Part shown: positions 44,675 to 53,954 of the stretch, one piece after another | How the letters are laid out: each line of letters opens with the position of its first letter | Position numbering within the stretch: the first letter of the stretch is position 1 | Assembly (NCBI GenBank): GCA_028691315.1 | Contig: JAQUZN010000005.1 | Span: forward strand, 1-54,982 | Length of the DNA: 54,982 bases | Direction: 5' to 3' | Source of the DNA: Candidatus Izemoplasmatales bacterium | GTDB lineage: Bacteria; Bacillota_I; Bacilli_A; Izemoplasmatales; Hujiaoplasmataceae | Translations under genes and position numbers: made by a program | Notes under the pieces: model-generated | The model's database searches: none | Seen by the model: the letters and a program-made list of their open reading frames with translations, nothing else | What the model was told of the DNA's origin: nothing

Positions 44675-47413
44675 ATGGATTCAAACAAAAATTATAAAGA
44701 CACGTTATTAATGCCGGTCACAGATTTTCCAATGCGTGGGAATTTAGGTGTCAATGAACCCACTATTCAGGAACGTTGGGAATCCCTTCATTTATACGAC
44801 TTATTGATGAAAAAAAATGATGGTCGTCCTACCTATGTCTTACATGATGGTCCTCCATATGCAAATGGATCAATTCATGCCGGAACTGCATTAAATAAAG
44901 TCTTGAAAGACTTTGTTTTGCGTTATAAAAATATGTCGGGGTTTACTGCTCCATATATTCCTGGATGGGACACTCATGGACTACCAATTGAAAATGCATT
45001 ATCAAAAGACAAAAAAGTAAATCGAAAAGAAATCGATATTCCAAAGTTTCGTGAACTTTGTAAAGAATATGCTCTAGAACAAGTCGAAATTCAAAAAAAA
45101 CAATTTCGACGTTTAGGTATTTTAGGAGAATGGGATAATCCTTATATCACGCTTGATAGAAAATATGAAGCTGCTCAAATTCGTATGTTCGGAGAAATGG
45201 TTGAAAAAGGTTTGGTATACAAAGGCTTAAAACCTGTTTACTGGTCTCCATCATCGGAATCTGCACTAGCAGAAGCAGAAATTGAATACTATGATGTAAC
45301 GAGTCCATCTATTTATGTAGCAATGCCTGCAAAAAATACTAAAAACATATTTCCAAAAAATGCTGAGTTTTTAATTTGGACAACTACTCCTTGGACAATG
45401 CCTGCAAACCTTGCCATTGCTGTTGGTCCTGATATCGAATATTCACTAGTGAAGGCAGATAAAGACCGTTTGTTTATCGTTGCCAAATCTAGAGTTGAAG
45501 CGCTAAAAGAGATATTAGAGTTTGAAACCATAGAAATCTTACAAACCGTGTTTGGAAAAGAACTAGAAGGAATGACCTATATTCATCCTCTGTACAAAAG
45601 AATCTCACCAATTATTTTAGGCGACCATGTAACTACTGAAGATGGTTCAGGACTTGTTCATACCGCTCCAGGACATGGTGAAGATGATTTTATTGTCGGT
45701 CAAAAATATGGGCTAGAAGCGTATTGTCCAGTTGATTCTAAAGGGTTTATGACAGAAGAAGCTGGAGAACGGTTTAAAGGGTTGTTTGTGGATGATTGCA
45801 ATGGCGAAGTTATTAAGGCATTAGATGAAGAAAAGGCTTTACTAAAAGTCTTATCGATCAAACATAGTTATCCTCATGACTGGAGAACAAAGAAACCAGT
45901 TATTTTTAGAGCAACTCCACAATGGTTCGCATCCATTGAAATTTTAAAAAATGATATTTTACGTTCAATCCAAGAAGTCAAATGGTATCCATCATGGGGC
46001 GATGTCAGACTTGGTAATATGATTAAAGACAGAGGCTCATGGTGCATTTCTAGACAAAGAACTTGGGGGGTGCCAATTCCTGCTTTTTATACTGAAAAAG
46101 GGACAGCGATTTTAGAAAAATCAGTCATTGAATACGTTGCTAAGATAGTCAGTGAAGAAGGAACAAATGCGTGGTTTATTCGACCAGCAAATGAATTATT
46201 ACCACCAGGATTTACTCACCCAGACTCACCAAACAACATCTTTACTAAAGAAACAGATATTATGGATGTTTGGTTCGATTCTGGATCATCTCATCATGGC
46301 GCAATGATTGAAAGACGATTACCATATCCTGCAGATTTATATTTAGAAGGTTCTGATCAATATCGTGGTTGGTTTAATTCAAGTTTAATTACTGGAGTAG
46401 CGACCATGGGATGCAGCCCATATAAAACGTTAGTATCACATGGATTCATCATGGATGGTGAAGGCCGCAAAATGTCTAAATCATTAGGTAATACAGTAGA
46501 TCCTAACAAGATTGCAAATACTCTTGGTGCTGATATTTTCCGCTTATGGGTCGCAAGTGTTGACTATCAAGCTGACGTTAGATTATCAGATGATTTATTA
46601 AAACAAGTATCTGAATCATACCGTAAAATCCGAAATACTTTCAAATTTATGCTCGGAAATTTATTTGATTTTGATTCGCAAAATAATCAGGTTACTTATG
46701 AAAACTTAACAGAAATTGATCAGTATATCATTGTTAAAACAAACAAGTTAGTTGCAGAAGTAGTCGACGCATATAACGAGTTTAAGTTTGATGATGTATA
46801 TCGTAAAATTAATAATTATGTGAATTTTGTATCTTCTTTCTATTTAGACTTTACCAAAGATATTTTATATATTGAAAACGCGGATAGTATTGAACGAAGA
46901 CGAGTTCAAACAGTGATTTTTCAAGTCTTTGACACTTTACTAAGACTACTTACGCCTTTAATCCCACATACAACATCTGAAGCCTACTTGTATTTAAACA
47001 ATCACTCAGAAAAAGATGTGTATCTTTTAGACTTTCCAAAGGTTGTTGCATATGACATTGAACTTGAAAAAAGATATGATACATTTATGGAATTACGTGA
47101 AGTTATATTAAAAGCACTAGAGACTGCACGCGAAAATAAAGTAATTGGTAAGAGTTTGAACGCAAAAGTTATCATTTATCCAAAATCAAAGTGGCTAGAT
47201 ATTATATCTTCCTTGCATGTAAATTTCCAACAAGTCTTTATCGTATCTGAATTTGAAATTCAAAATGAAGGGTTTGGTCAGTTTAAAGCAGATGACATTA
47301 GTGTAGATGTTTATGCACATGAAGGAACAACCTGCGCTAGATGCTGGCAAGTTGTAAATACCGTAGATGAGGATGAACTCTGTCCAAGATGTCACGATAT
47401 TATTCATCATTAA
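44675..47413 (+). CDS. ileS: Isoleucyl-tRNA synthetase
   Basis: This 912-residue class I synthetase charges tRNA-Ile. The HIGH motif is unusual: PPYANGSIHAGTALNK, so His68-Ala-Gly-Thr71 replaces HxGH. KMSKS is intact (GRKMSKSLGN), the editing domain is present (WTTTPWTMPAN), and the C-terminus has a CARC..CPRC zinc site. The length is that of bacterial type-1 enzymes. AGAGGAGG lies upstream of ATG. It is controlled by the T-box just before it and ended by a strong terminator. Confidence 0.97.
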   Translation: MDSNKNYKDTLLMPVTDFPMRGNLGVNEPTIQERWESLHLYDLLMKKNDGRPTYVLHDGPPYANGSIHAGTALNKVLKDFVLRYKNMSGFTAPYIPGWDTHGLPIENALSKDKKVNRKEIDIPKFRELCKEYALEQVEIQKKQFRRLGILGEWDNPYITLDRKYEAAQIRMFGEMVEKGLVYKGLKPVYWSPSSESALAEAEIEYYDVTSPSIYVAMPAKNTKNIFPKNAEFLIWTTTPWTMPANLAIAVGPDIEYSLVKADKDRLFIVAKSRVEALKEILEFETIEILQTVFGKELEGMTYIHPLYKRISPIILGDHVTTEDGSGLVHTAPGHGEDDFIVGQKYGLEAYCPVDSKGFMTEEAGERFKGLFVDDCNGEVIKALDEEKALLKVLSIKHSYPHDWRTKKPVIFRATPQWFASIEILKNDILRSIQEVKWYPSWGDVRLGNMIKDRGSWCISRQRTWGVPIPAFYTEKGTAILEKSVIEYVAKIVSEEGTNAWFIRPANELLPPGFTHPDSPNNIFTKETDIMDVWFDSGSSHHGAMIERRLPYPADLYLEGSDQYRGWFNSSLITGVATMGCSPYKTLVSHGFIMDGEGRKMSKSLGNTVDPNKIANTLGADIFRLWVASVDYQADVRLSDDLLKQVSESYRKIRNTFKFMLGNLFDFDSQNNQVTYENLTEIDQYIIVKTNKLVAEVVDAYNEFKFDDVYRKINNYVNFVSSFYLDFTKDILYIENADSIERRRVQTVIFQVFDTLLRLLTPLIPHTTSEAYLYLNNHSEKDVYLLDFPKVVAYDIELEKRYDTFMELREVILKALETARENKVIGKSLNAKVIIYPKSKWLDIISSLHVNFQQVFIVSEFEIQNEGFGQFKADDISVDVYAHEGTTCARCWQVVNTVDEDELCPRCHDIIHH

Positions 47414-47419
47414 CGAAAT

Positions 47420-47454
47420 AAGTCGATTGATTAATCTCAATCGACTTTTCTTTG
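47420..47454 (+). terminator. Terminator of ileS
   Basis: AAGTCGATTGA-TTAATC-TCAATCGACTT is a perfect 11-bp stem followed by TTCTTTGTTT. Confidence 0.9.
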
Positions 47455-47464
47455 TTTGTATAAA

Positions 47465-47493
47465 TTGACAAAACAGCCATATTTTAGTATAAT
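47465..47493 (+). promoter_or_regulatory. Consensus promoter of the deoC-deoD operon
   Basis: This is an exact TTGACA (47465-47470), 17-base spacer, TATAAT (47488-47493) promoter, the best match in the window. No operator palindrome is seen next to it. Confidence 0.92.
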
Positions 47494-47553
47494 AAACCGT
47501 ATCTTTTTTATATAAATCTCAATTAAATCTAAACTATTAAGGAGAATAAATCC

Positions 47554-48210
47554 ATGAATTTAAATAAAATGATTGACCATACATATCTAAAAGCTTTTGG
47601 GACAAAAAAAGAAATTGATGTATTACTAGATGAAGCTAAAAAATATCGTTTTAAGAGTGTTTGTATCAACCCTTATTATGTAAAATACGCAAAAGAACTA
47701 TTAGAAGATTCTGAAGTACTTGTTTGCACAGTTATTGGGTTTCCTTTAGGCGCTAACACGGTTGAAACAAAAGTGTTTGAGACATTAAATGCGATTCAAA
47801 ACGGTGCAGATGAAATCGATATGGTTTTAAATATCGGTGAAGTAAAATCGGGAAATTATGATTATATTTTATCAGAAGTAAATCAAGTTAAAAAAGCATG
47901 TTCTGGAAAGACCCTAAAAGTTATTATAGAAACTTGTTACTTGACTGAGTCTGAGATTATCTTAGTCAGTGAAACAATCGCAAAATCTGGTGCTAATTTT
48001 ATTAAGACTTCTACTGGTTTTGGCCCACAAGGCGCTACATTTGAAAACGTAAAATTAATGAAATCACATGTTGGAAATAAAGAAGTCAAAGCGGCAGGTG
48101 GCGTGAAGACTAAAGAAGATGTCGAAAAAATGATTGAAGCTGGAGCTACTCGGATTGGGACTAGTAACGGGGTTGCACTCGTTAACAATCAAACTGGTAG
48201 TGGCTACTAA
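47554..48210 (+). CDS. deoC: Deoxyribose-phosphate aldolase
   Basis: This 218-residue TIM-barrel aldolase splits deoxyribose 5-phosphate into glyceraldehyde 3-phosphate and acetaldehyde. The Schiff-base lysine is Lys151 ([10 protein letters not shown]). The second catalytic lysine is Lys179 (VKAAGGVKT). [10 protein letters not shown] at the N-terminus and the C-terminal RIGTSNG are typical. AAGGAG precedes ATG. The last base of its stop is the first base of the next start codon. With DeoB and DeoD it feeds nucleosides into glycolysis. Confidence 0.97.
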   Translation: MNLNKMIDHTYLKAFGTKKEIDVLLDEAKKYRFKSVCINPYYVKYAKELLEDSEVLVCTVIGFPLGANTVETKVFETLNAIQNGADEIDMVLNIGEVKSGNYDYILSEVNQVKKACSGKTLKVIIETCYLTESEIILVSETIAKSGANFIKTSTGFGPQGATFENVKLMKSHVGNKEVKAAGGVKTKEDVEKMIEAGATRIGTSNGVALVNNQTGSGY

Positions 48211-48815
48211 TGTCTCCTTTTCAACGCTCGTTATTAATCGATTCAGCGAAAAAAGTTCAAACGATCAATGTTTTTCGGATTCTATTAAATGTTGTTATCT
48301 TTGATGCTTTTGTAGTAGCTGTATTTCTATTCGCGGAAGTTCCCTTTAATTTTCTAATTGGTAGTGTTATTTTTGTCATCTCCATTGGATATACCGTTCT
48401 TAAAGAATTTATGATTTTGAACAGAGTTAAAAAAATGACAAAGTTTCAGTATGATTTTTTACTTGAAAAACATCCTCAAATGAGCATTTACATACCATTA
48501 ATTAGTCACGAAGGAAAAAAAAATCATCTTAAATCATCAGCACTTTATCTTGAGAATGATAATTTGTTTTTAGAAGCATTTAAACATCAAATGCTTTCAA
48601 CAAAACCTTCAGATTCAATCACAGTACCTTATGGGACAGAGTTTATTATTACCTCAATGGAGCCAATGGATTTGAACGGATTAATCCATTATGCTGGCAA
48701 TTTATTAGAATATGATTATGAATTTTATGTGCTTAATGAAAAAACCATCAATGATTTGATGGCTAAATATATAGTTAACGAAAGGAACATAGACAATGCC
48801 AACACCTCACAATAA
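48210..48815 (+). CDS. Membrane protein of unknown function within the deo operon
   Basis: This is a 201-residue protein. It has two membrane helices near the N-terminus (about residues 22-42 and 46-66, FRILLNVVIFDAFVVAVFLF then FLIGSVIFVISIGYTVL). A soluble C-terminal domain of about 130 residues follows, without motifs that I know. It shares a base with the deoC stop and overlaps deoD by 20 bases, so it is firmly in the operon. It is not a nucleoside permease by size or topology. It could sense or assist nucleoside uptake, but nothing in the sequence proves this. Confidence 0.7.
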   Translation: MSPFQRSLLIDSAKKVQTINVFRILLNVVIFDAFVVAVFLFAEVPFNFLIGSVIFVISIGYTVLKEFMILNRVKKMTKFQYDFLLEKHPQMSIYIPLISHEGKKNHLKSSALYLENDNLFLEAFKHQMLSTKPSDSITVPYGTEFIITSMEPMDLNGLIHYAGNLLEYDYEFYVLNEKTINDLMAKYIVNERNIDNANTSQ

Positions 48816-49515
48816 TGCCCTTGAAGGACAAATAGCGAAAACAGTTTTAATGCCAGGCGACCCTCTGCGTGCTAAATATATTGCGGATACATTTTTAGAA
48901 AATGTAATTGAATTCAATAATGTAAGAAATATGTTTGGCTACACAGGAACATATAAAGAAAGAGTAATATCAGTTATGGGCTCCGGTATGGGAATGCCTT
49001 CCATCGGAATTTATTCCTACGAACTATATAAATTTTATGGTGTCGAGAGAATTATACGAATTGGATCGGCAGGTGCTTATTCTCCTGATCTAAAATTATA
49101 TGACACATTATTAGTGAAAGATGCTTGGAGTGAGTCAAGTTTTGCTAAATCGCAAAATAACGAAACAAAAAAAACATTAAAAGCTTCTCCTGAATTAAAC
49201 AAAGAAATCGCTAAGAAAGCAAAAAAACTTCATATTCCAATTGTGATTGGCAGAGTTCATTCTAGCGATGTTTTCTATGCTGAAGGAGAAAATAAACACG
49301 AGTTTTACTTTGAAAAACATAAATGTATTGCAGTTGAAATGGAATCGTTTGCTTTATTCCATAATGCAAATGTGTTAGGAAAACAAGCTGCTTGTTTACT
49401 AACAGTATCCGATTCACTTGTATCACATGAAGTTACAACTGCTGAAGAAAGACAATCTGCATTTACAAATATGATGAAAATTGCATTAGAATTAGCCCAA
49501 AAGATGGATGTTTAA
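48796..49515 (+). CDS. deoD: Purine nucleoside phosphorylase, DeoD type
   Basis: This 239-residue hexameric-type enzyme splits purine (deoxy)nucleosides to base and sugar 1-phosphate. VLMPGDPLRAKYIAD binds phosphate. GSGMGMPSIGIYSYEL and RIGSAGAY are signature blocks, and AVEMESFAL contacts the ribose. SDSL near the C-terminus holds the general-acid aspartate. The length is typical. The start overlaps the preceding gene by 20 bases, with AAAGGAAC as SD. The product enters the DeoB/DeoC route. Confidence 0.97.
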   Translation: MPTPHNNALEGQIAKTVLMPGDPLRAKYIADTFLENVIEFNNVRNMFGYTGTYKERVISVMGSGMGMPSIGIYSYELYKFYGVERIIRIGSAGAYSPDLKLYDTLLVKDAWSESSFAKSQNNETKKTLKASPELNKEIAKKAKKLHIPIVIGRVHSSDVFYAEGENKHEFYFEKHKCIAVEMESFALFHNANVLGKQAACLLTVSDSLVSHEVTTAEERQSAFTNMMKIALELAQKMDV

Positions 49516-49531
49516 GACATCCTCTTTTTTC
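49506..49531 (+). terminator. Terminator of the deoC-deoD operon
   Basis: GGATGT-TTAAG-ACATCC followed by TCTTTTTTC includes the deoD stop. The SD of the next gene begins right after the T run, so partial readthrough may supply the M16 pair. Confidence 0.75.
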
Positions 49532-49542
49532 GGAGGAAGAAT

Positions 49543-50820
49543 ATGGAATTATTTACAACTAGCATAAATAAGATGAAAGTGCATTTCATTCGGATTGAAA
49601 AATTTAAAACCATCGGTGTCAGTTTGAAAATGATTTCAAATTTTGTTCCTGAAACTGTCAATAAACGCGTTTTAATTCCTCAAATACTACTAAGTGGGTC
49701 TTTGAATTTTCCAAATAAGCAAGCAATCCAGAAAAAACTAGATTATTTGTATGGAACTGATATTTTTGCATCTACGCAAAAAGTTGGCGAACAAAGTATT
49801 ATCTCGTTTGATTTAATGATGGTTAACGAAAAATATTTGATAAACAAACCACTTTTATTAAGACAAGGATTTGCCTTGTTTTCGGACATTATTTTTAATC
49901 CCAAAAGACATTTAGGTTTGTTAAGGAAAGCCTCTGTAAATGAAGAAATAAGAATGCTAGATGAAGAACTTGAAGCACAATATAATGACAAAAATGAATA
50001 TAGCTTTGAATTGTTTAAAAAGAAAATGTTTGATAATGAAACATATAAATTTTCAGCACGTGGTGATTTAAGTTCATTAAAAACAGAAAACCAAGTTGAA
50101 TTAACCACCTACTATGACAATATGATTCATAGTGATATGAAAGAAATGTATATCATTGGTGATTTTGATCAAGAAGAAGTATCCAAATTAATTAAAGAAT
50201 TCTTTGTGTTTAAAAATCCAATTTTGCATTGTACTTGGCTTGATTTAGAATCGACAAGTAGAACGACTGTTACGAAGGCTATTGATTACAGTGATGTTGC
50301 TCAATCGAGAATTACAATCGGATTTCGAACGAATATTCGTTCGACTTCAGAACTGTATTATCCGTTAGTACTATTTAACCTGTTATTTGGTGAAACTGAT
50401 CAATCCATGTTATTTCAAACTGTAAGAGAGATACATCATCTAAGTTATTATGTTTCAAGTGCATATCAGCCTAATAAAGGCGTTCTTTTTGTATTTGCGG
50501 GTGTTGAAGCGCATAACGAAGAAAACGCGACTGAGTTGATTTTAGATTGCCTCGACAGGCTTCAAAACGGGAATATTTCCGATGAATCTATTTTCCTCGC
50601 AAAAGAGTATCTGATTAGTCGCCTCAAAAAAAACAATGATTCGATGGCATCTATCGTCGGACGAACTTTTATGAGTATGAAGTTATTTGAAAAGCCATAT
50701 GACATTGATGACATTCTTACCCAAGTGAATAGTGTTACCAAAGACCAAATCCAAATTGCTAGTAATAGTCTTGTGCTTGATACGATTCATTTCTTTATGA
50801 AGGAGGATATTCATGAATAA
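49543..50820 (+). CDS. M16 peptidase-like protein, catalytically degenerate (YmfF-like)
   Basis: This is a 425-residue protein with the two-domain M16 (insulinase/processing peptidase) fold. The region that should hold HxxEH (near NFVPETVNKRVLIPQILLSG) lacks it, so this is probably the inactive partner. In Bacillus, ymfF (inactive) and ymfH (active) form the same kind of adjacent pair, and AlbE/AlbF-type pairs act as heterodimers. GGAGGAAG precedes ATG. It overlaps the next gene by 8 bases. The substrate is unknown. Confidence 0.85.
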   Translation: MELFTTSINKMKVHFIRIEKFKTIGVSLKMISNFVPETVNKRVLIPQILLSGSLNFPNKQAIQKKLDYLYGTDIFASTQKVGEQSIISFDLMMVNEKYLINKPLLLRQGFALFSDIIFNPKRHLGLLRKASVNEEIRMLDEELEAQYNDKNEYSFELFKKKMFDNETYKFSARGDLSSLKTENQVELTTYYDNMIHSDMKEMYIIGDFDQEEVSKLIKEFFVFKNPILHCTWLDLESTSRTTVTKAIDYSDVAQSRITIGFRTNIRSTSELYYPLVLFNLLFGETDQSMLFQTVREIHHLSYYVSSAYQPNKGVLFVFAGVEAHNEENATELILDCLDRLQNGNISDESIFLAKEYLISRLKKNNDSMASIVGRTFMSMKLFEKPYDIDDILTQVNSVTKDQIQIASNSLVLDTIHFFMKEDIHE

Positions 50821-52087
50821 ACTTTCTTTAGAACCACTTCATGAGATCCTATATGAAGATGTTTTACCTTCAGGGCTTAAGGTGCTTATCCTCCCCAAAA
50901 AAGGATTTAGTCGCGTAAACGTCTCATTTCAGATTGCTTTTGGTTCTATTGATTTAGCTGCTAAATTAAGTTCTGGCGAAGAAACAGTATTACCAGAAGG
51001 TACAGCACATTTTTTAGAACATATGATTTTTGAAAACACAGAACTCGACGTTTCAAAGTCTTTTTCAATGATAGGCTCAAATGTAAATGCGTATACCACT
51101 TTTAACCGGACTGTCTATTACTTTTCAACGACAAAAGAAGTATTAGAACCACTAAACCTGTTACTAAATACAATTTTGCATCCAACATTTGATGACACTC
51201 ATATCGAAAAAGAAAAATCAATTATTAAAAGTGAAATTCAAATGTATCAAGATGATCTCGAACAGTCACTTTATTATGATACGATGAAGAAGATGTATCA
51301 TCAAAATCCAATTAGGTCAGATATTGCTGGAACACAGAAGTCGATACTGAATATTACTAGTGATGTTTTAAAAAAAGCATATGATATTTACTATCACTTG
51401 TCTAATTGTTTGCTTGTTGTATCTGGGGACGTTTCTAGCGAAGAAATCATGACGTACTTGTATAACCATGAAGTAAGCAAGATTGAAAAAATGAATGAAC
51501 TAGAAAAACGGATTTGCAAGACTGAAAGTTCTGTTCTCAAACATCATTCATTTGAACTTAAAAAAGACGTGGTAAGTTCTATGGTTATGGTTGGAATTAA
51601 ACTTGACTTGCGATTACTTTCAAATAAGGAAAAGGCGATTATTGAACTTCAATTTTTACTGATTCTAGACAACTTTTTTGGAAAAAGCAGTCCAAACTAT
51701 CAAAAGTTAATAAGACGAAAATTAATCAACAATACATTTGACTACTCTGTTAGCGTTGAATCAACTTTTTTTCATATTTTGTTTTATACAGAGTCAAAAA
51801 GACCAGTTGCCATCATTGATGAACTCCGAAATATGTTTTCTAAAATGACTGTAGATTTGCTCGGCGCTGATCGTTTCGAAAATCAAAAACGCAAGATTAT
51901 TGGTCAGTTTATCCAAATTTTTAATTCACCCTCAGAAGTGGCTCATTTACTTTTAGAATATGAACTAAAGGGATTACCACTTCCACTTTTGATGGAAGAA
52001 GTCGACAACTTAAAGATCAGTGACTTATACCCCTTGTTAGTACATTTTAAAAAAGAATCGATGATTGATTTTTATTATCATTCCTAG
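50813..52087 (+). CDS. M16 zinc peptidase, active subunit (YmfH-like)
   Basis: This is a 424-residue protein. The zinc motif is intact: AHFLEHMIFEN gives HxxEH, with a third ligand glutamate about 75 residues later (IKSEIQMYQDD). The N- and C-terminal halves have the M16 core fold. ATG has AAGGAGG upstream, inside the previous gene, so translation is coupled. It has no signal peptide, so it is probably cytosolic and degrades or matures peptides inside its chamber. The pairing with the inactive homologue upstream suggests a heterodimer. Confidence 0.9.
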   Translation: MNKLSLEPLHEILYEDVLPSGLKVLILPKKGFSRVNVSFQIAFGSIDLAAKLSSGEETVLPEGTAHFLEHMIFENTELDVSKSFSMIGSNVNAYTTFNRTVYYFSTTKEVLEPLNLLLNTILHPTFDDTHIEKEKSIIKSEIQMYQDDLEQSLYYDTMKKMYHQNPIRSDIAGTQKSILNITSDVLKKAYDIYYHLSNCLLVVSGDVSSEEIMTYLYNHEVSKIEKMNELEKRICKTESSVLKHHSFELKKDVVSSMVMVGIKLDLRLLSNKEKAIIELQFLLILDNFFGKSSPNYQKLIRRKLINNTFDYSVSVESTFFHILFYTESKRPVAIIDELRNMFSKMTVDLLGADRFENQKRKIIGQFIQIFNSPSEVAHLLLEYELKGLPLPLLMEEVDNLKISDLYPLLVHFKKESMIDFYYHS

Positions 52088-52102
52088 AATATTCCTTGTC
52101 CC

Positions 52103-52132
52103 TTGTTAAAAAATAAAAACAAATGATATAAT
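52103..52132 (+). promoter_or_regulatory. Promoter of the RlmI-like methyltransferase operon
   Basis: TTGTTA (52103-52108), an 18-base spacer and an extended TGaTATAAT (TATAAT 52127-52132) lie 18 bases before the start. Confidence 0.7.
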
Positions 52133-52149
52133 AGGTTTATGAGGTATAT

Positions 52150-53325
52150 ATGAGCCAAACAAAAATATTTTTAAATACAAATGAAGAATTACGGATTTTG
52201 GAAGGCCATTCTTGGGTTTTCAGCAATGAAGTAAGTAAAATCGAAGGTCCAGTTGAATCTGGCGAAATTGTGGATGTATATTCCGCGAATTCGCTATTTT
52301 TAGGCAAAGGATTCTTGAATACTTTTTCTAAAATATTTGTGCGAATTATTTCAAGAAAAGATATTATAATTGATCGCAAGTATTTTAAAAACGCTATCAA
52401 CGATGCCAACAAAAGACGAATCGAAATGGGATACGTTGATCATTATCGTGTGTTGTTTGCTGAAGCAGATTTTGTTCCTGGATTTATTGTGGATAAATAT
52501 GGCGATTACTTATCTATCCAAATCTTATCCTTGGGCATTGAGAAGCGCAAACAAATGTTTATTGAGCTATTAGTAGAACTTTTTTCACCCGTTGGCATAT
52601 ATGAACGAAGTGATGTTCCTGTTAGAACGAAAGAGGGACTTGAACTTTTTAAAGGTGTAGTCTACGGAGTGGTTCCGGATGAAGTAAGAATTCATGAGCT
52701 TGACATTGAATTTGATGTGGACTTAAAAAACGGCCAAAAAACTGGTACATTTTTAGATCAATATCACAATCATCTTTTAATTCGAGATTTTGTAAAGGAC
52801 AAAGAAGTCCTTGATTGTTTCTCACACATTGGTCAATTTGCTCTCCATGCTAAGAAAGTTGGCGCTGCTTATGTTGAAGCAGTAGACATATCAAATCCAG
52901 CTTGCCTTCAAATAAAAAAGAATGCCTATATAAATCGATTAGATATTTGTGTTACCCAAGCAAATGTTTTTGATCTTTTAAGACAATATAATAGTGAATC
53001 TAAAAAGTTTGATGTGATTGTCCTTGATCCACCTGCGTTCACGAAAACAATCAGTAAACTAGACAATGCGTATCGAGGATATAAAGAAATCAACTTACAA
53101 GCAATGAAGTTATTGCGTAACGGCGGTATTCTAATCACCGCTTCTTGTTCACATTATATGACTCCATCGCTTTTCTTTGAAATGCTCATCGATGCGAAAA
53201 ACGATGCATTAAAAATGATTCAAATGGTCGATTTTAGAATTCAAGCAAGTGACCATCCAACTCTTCTTGGTTCTGAAGAAACCCTGTATTTAAAGCTCGC
53301 AGTACTAAGAGTATTCTCTTTATAA
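52150..53325 (+). CDS. Class I rRNA large-subunit methyltransferase, RlmI-like
   Basis: This is a 391-residue protein with an N-terminal PUA domain (GHSWVFSNEV.. to about residue 75), a middle domain with VPGFIVDKYGDYL, then a SAM-binding Rossmann domain (LDCFSHIGQFALHA). The catalytic-type motif is VLDPPAFTK, with TASCSH near the C-terminus. RlmI makes 5-methylcytosine in 23S rRNA; target identity is by family only. GAGG precedes ATG. engB follows 12 bases later. Confidence 0.92.
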   Translation: MSQTKIFLNTNEELRILEGHSWVFSNEVSKIEGPVESGEIVDVYSANSLFLGKGFLNTFSKIFVRIISRKDIIIDRKYFKNAINDANKRRIEMGYVDHYRVLFAEADFVPGFIVDKYGDYLSIQILSLGIEKRKQMFIELLVELFSPVGIYERSDVPVRTKEGLELFKGVVYGVVPDEVRIHELDIEFDVDLKNGQKTGTFLDQYHNHLLIRDFVKDKEVLDCFSHIGQFALHAKKVGAAYVEAVDISNPACLQIKKNAYINRLDICVTQANVFDLLRQYNSESKKFDVIVLDPPAFTKTISKLDNAYRGYKEINLQAMKLLRNGGILITASCSHYMTPSLFFEMLIDAKNDALKMIQMVDFRIQASDHPTLLGSEETLYLKLAVLRVFSL

Positions 53326-53337
53326 AGGACTGATTCT

Positions 53338-53925
53338 ATGATTATTAGATCCATTGATTTTATTGGTAGTGCCGTAAATCCAAGTCAGTACCCAAATGAC
53401 GAAATTCCAGAAATTGTTCTTTCAGGAAGAAGTAATGTGGGGAAATCATCTTTTATCAATGCCATGTTAAATCACAATAAAATCGCCAGAGTCTCACAAA
53501 CACCAGGAAAGACAAGACTTATCAATTTCTTTTTAATAAATAAAGAATTTTATTTTGTCGATATTCCAGGCTATGGATATGCAAATGTTAATAAAGATAT
53601 GCAACTTGCGTTTCAATCAATGATTGAAACCTATCTTAACCAATCTTCAAAATTAAAACTTGCCGTCCTATTACTAGATATTAGGCATACTCCTACGAAT
53701 GATGACCTACTTATGAATTCTTATTATAAATCTAGAGGCATACCAGTTATGTATGTTTTGACAAAAGCAGATAAACTTTCCAATAACCAAAGATTAAAAG
53801 CAGTTAAGGCGATAAAAACAAAACTTGATTTTCAAGTTCAAGATAAATGGTTTTTGTTTTCATCTGTTACCAAAGAAAATAGAGATATAATTTGGGAATC
53901 CATCGAATTAGCGATTTTTGACTAA
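53338..53925 (+). CDS. engB: Ribosome-assembly GTPase EngB/YsxC
   Basis: This is a 195-residue small GTPase needed for late 50S assembly. G1 is GRSNVGKSS (about residues 30-38), G2 lies around VSQTPGKTR, G3 is DIPGYGYA, G4 is TKADK and G5 is SSVTK. The length is typical. AAAGGA lies before ATG. In Bacillus engB follows lon; here lon is far away and the gene sits with an rRNA methyltransferase, which fits ribosome biogenesis. Confidence 0.96.
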   Translation: MIIRSIDFIGSAVNPSQYPNDEIPEIVLSGRSNVGKSSFINAMLNHNKIARVSQTPGKTRLINFFLINKEFYFVDIPGYGYANVNKDMQLAFQSMIETYLNQSSKLKLAVLLLDIRHTPTNDDLLMNSYYKSRGIPVMYVLTKADKLSNNQRLKAVKAIKTKLDFQVQDKWFLFSSVTKENRDIIWESIELAIFD

Positions 53926-53954
53926 CATTTCATTAATTGTTAGGAGGGACGAAT

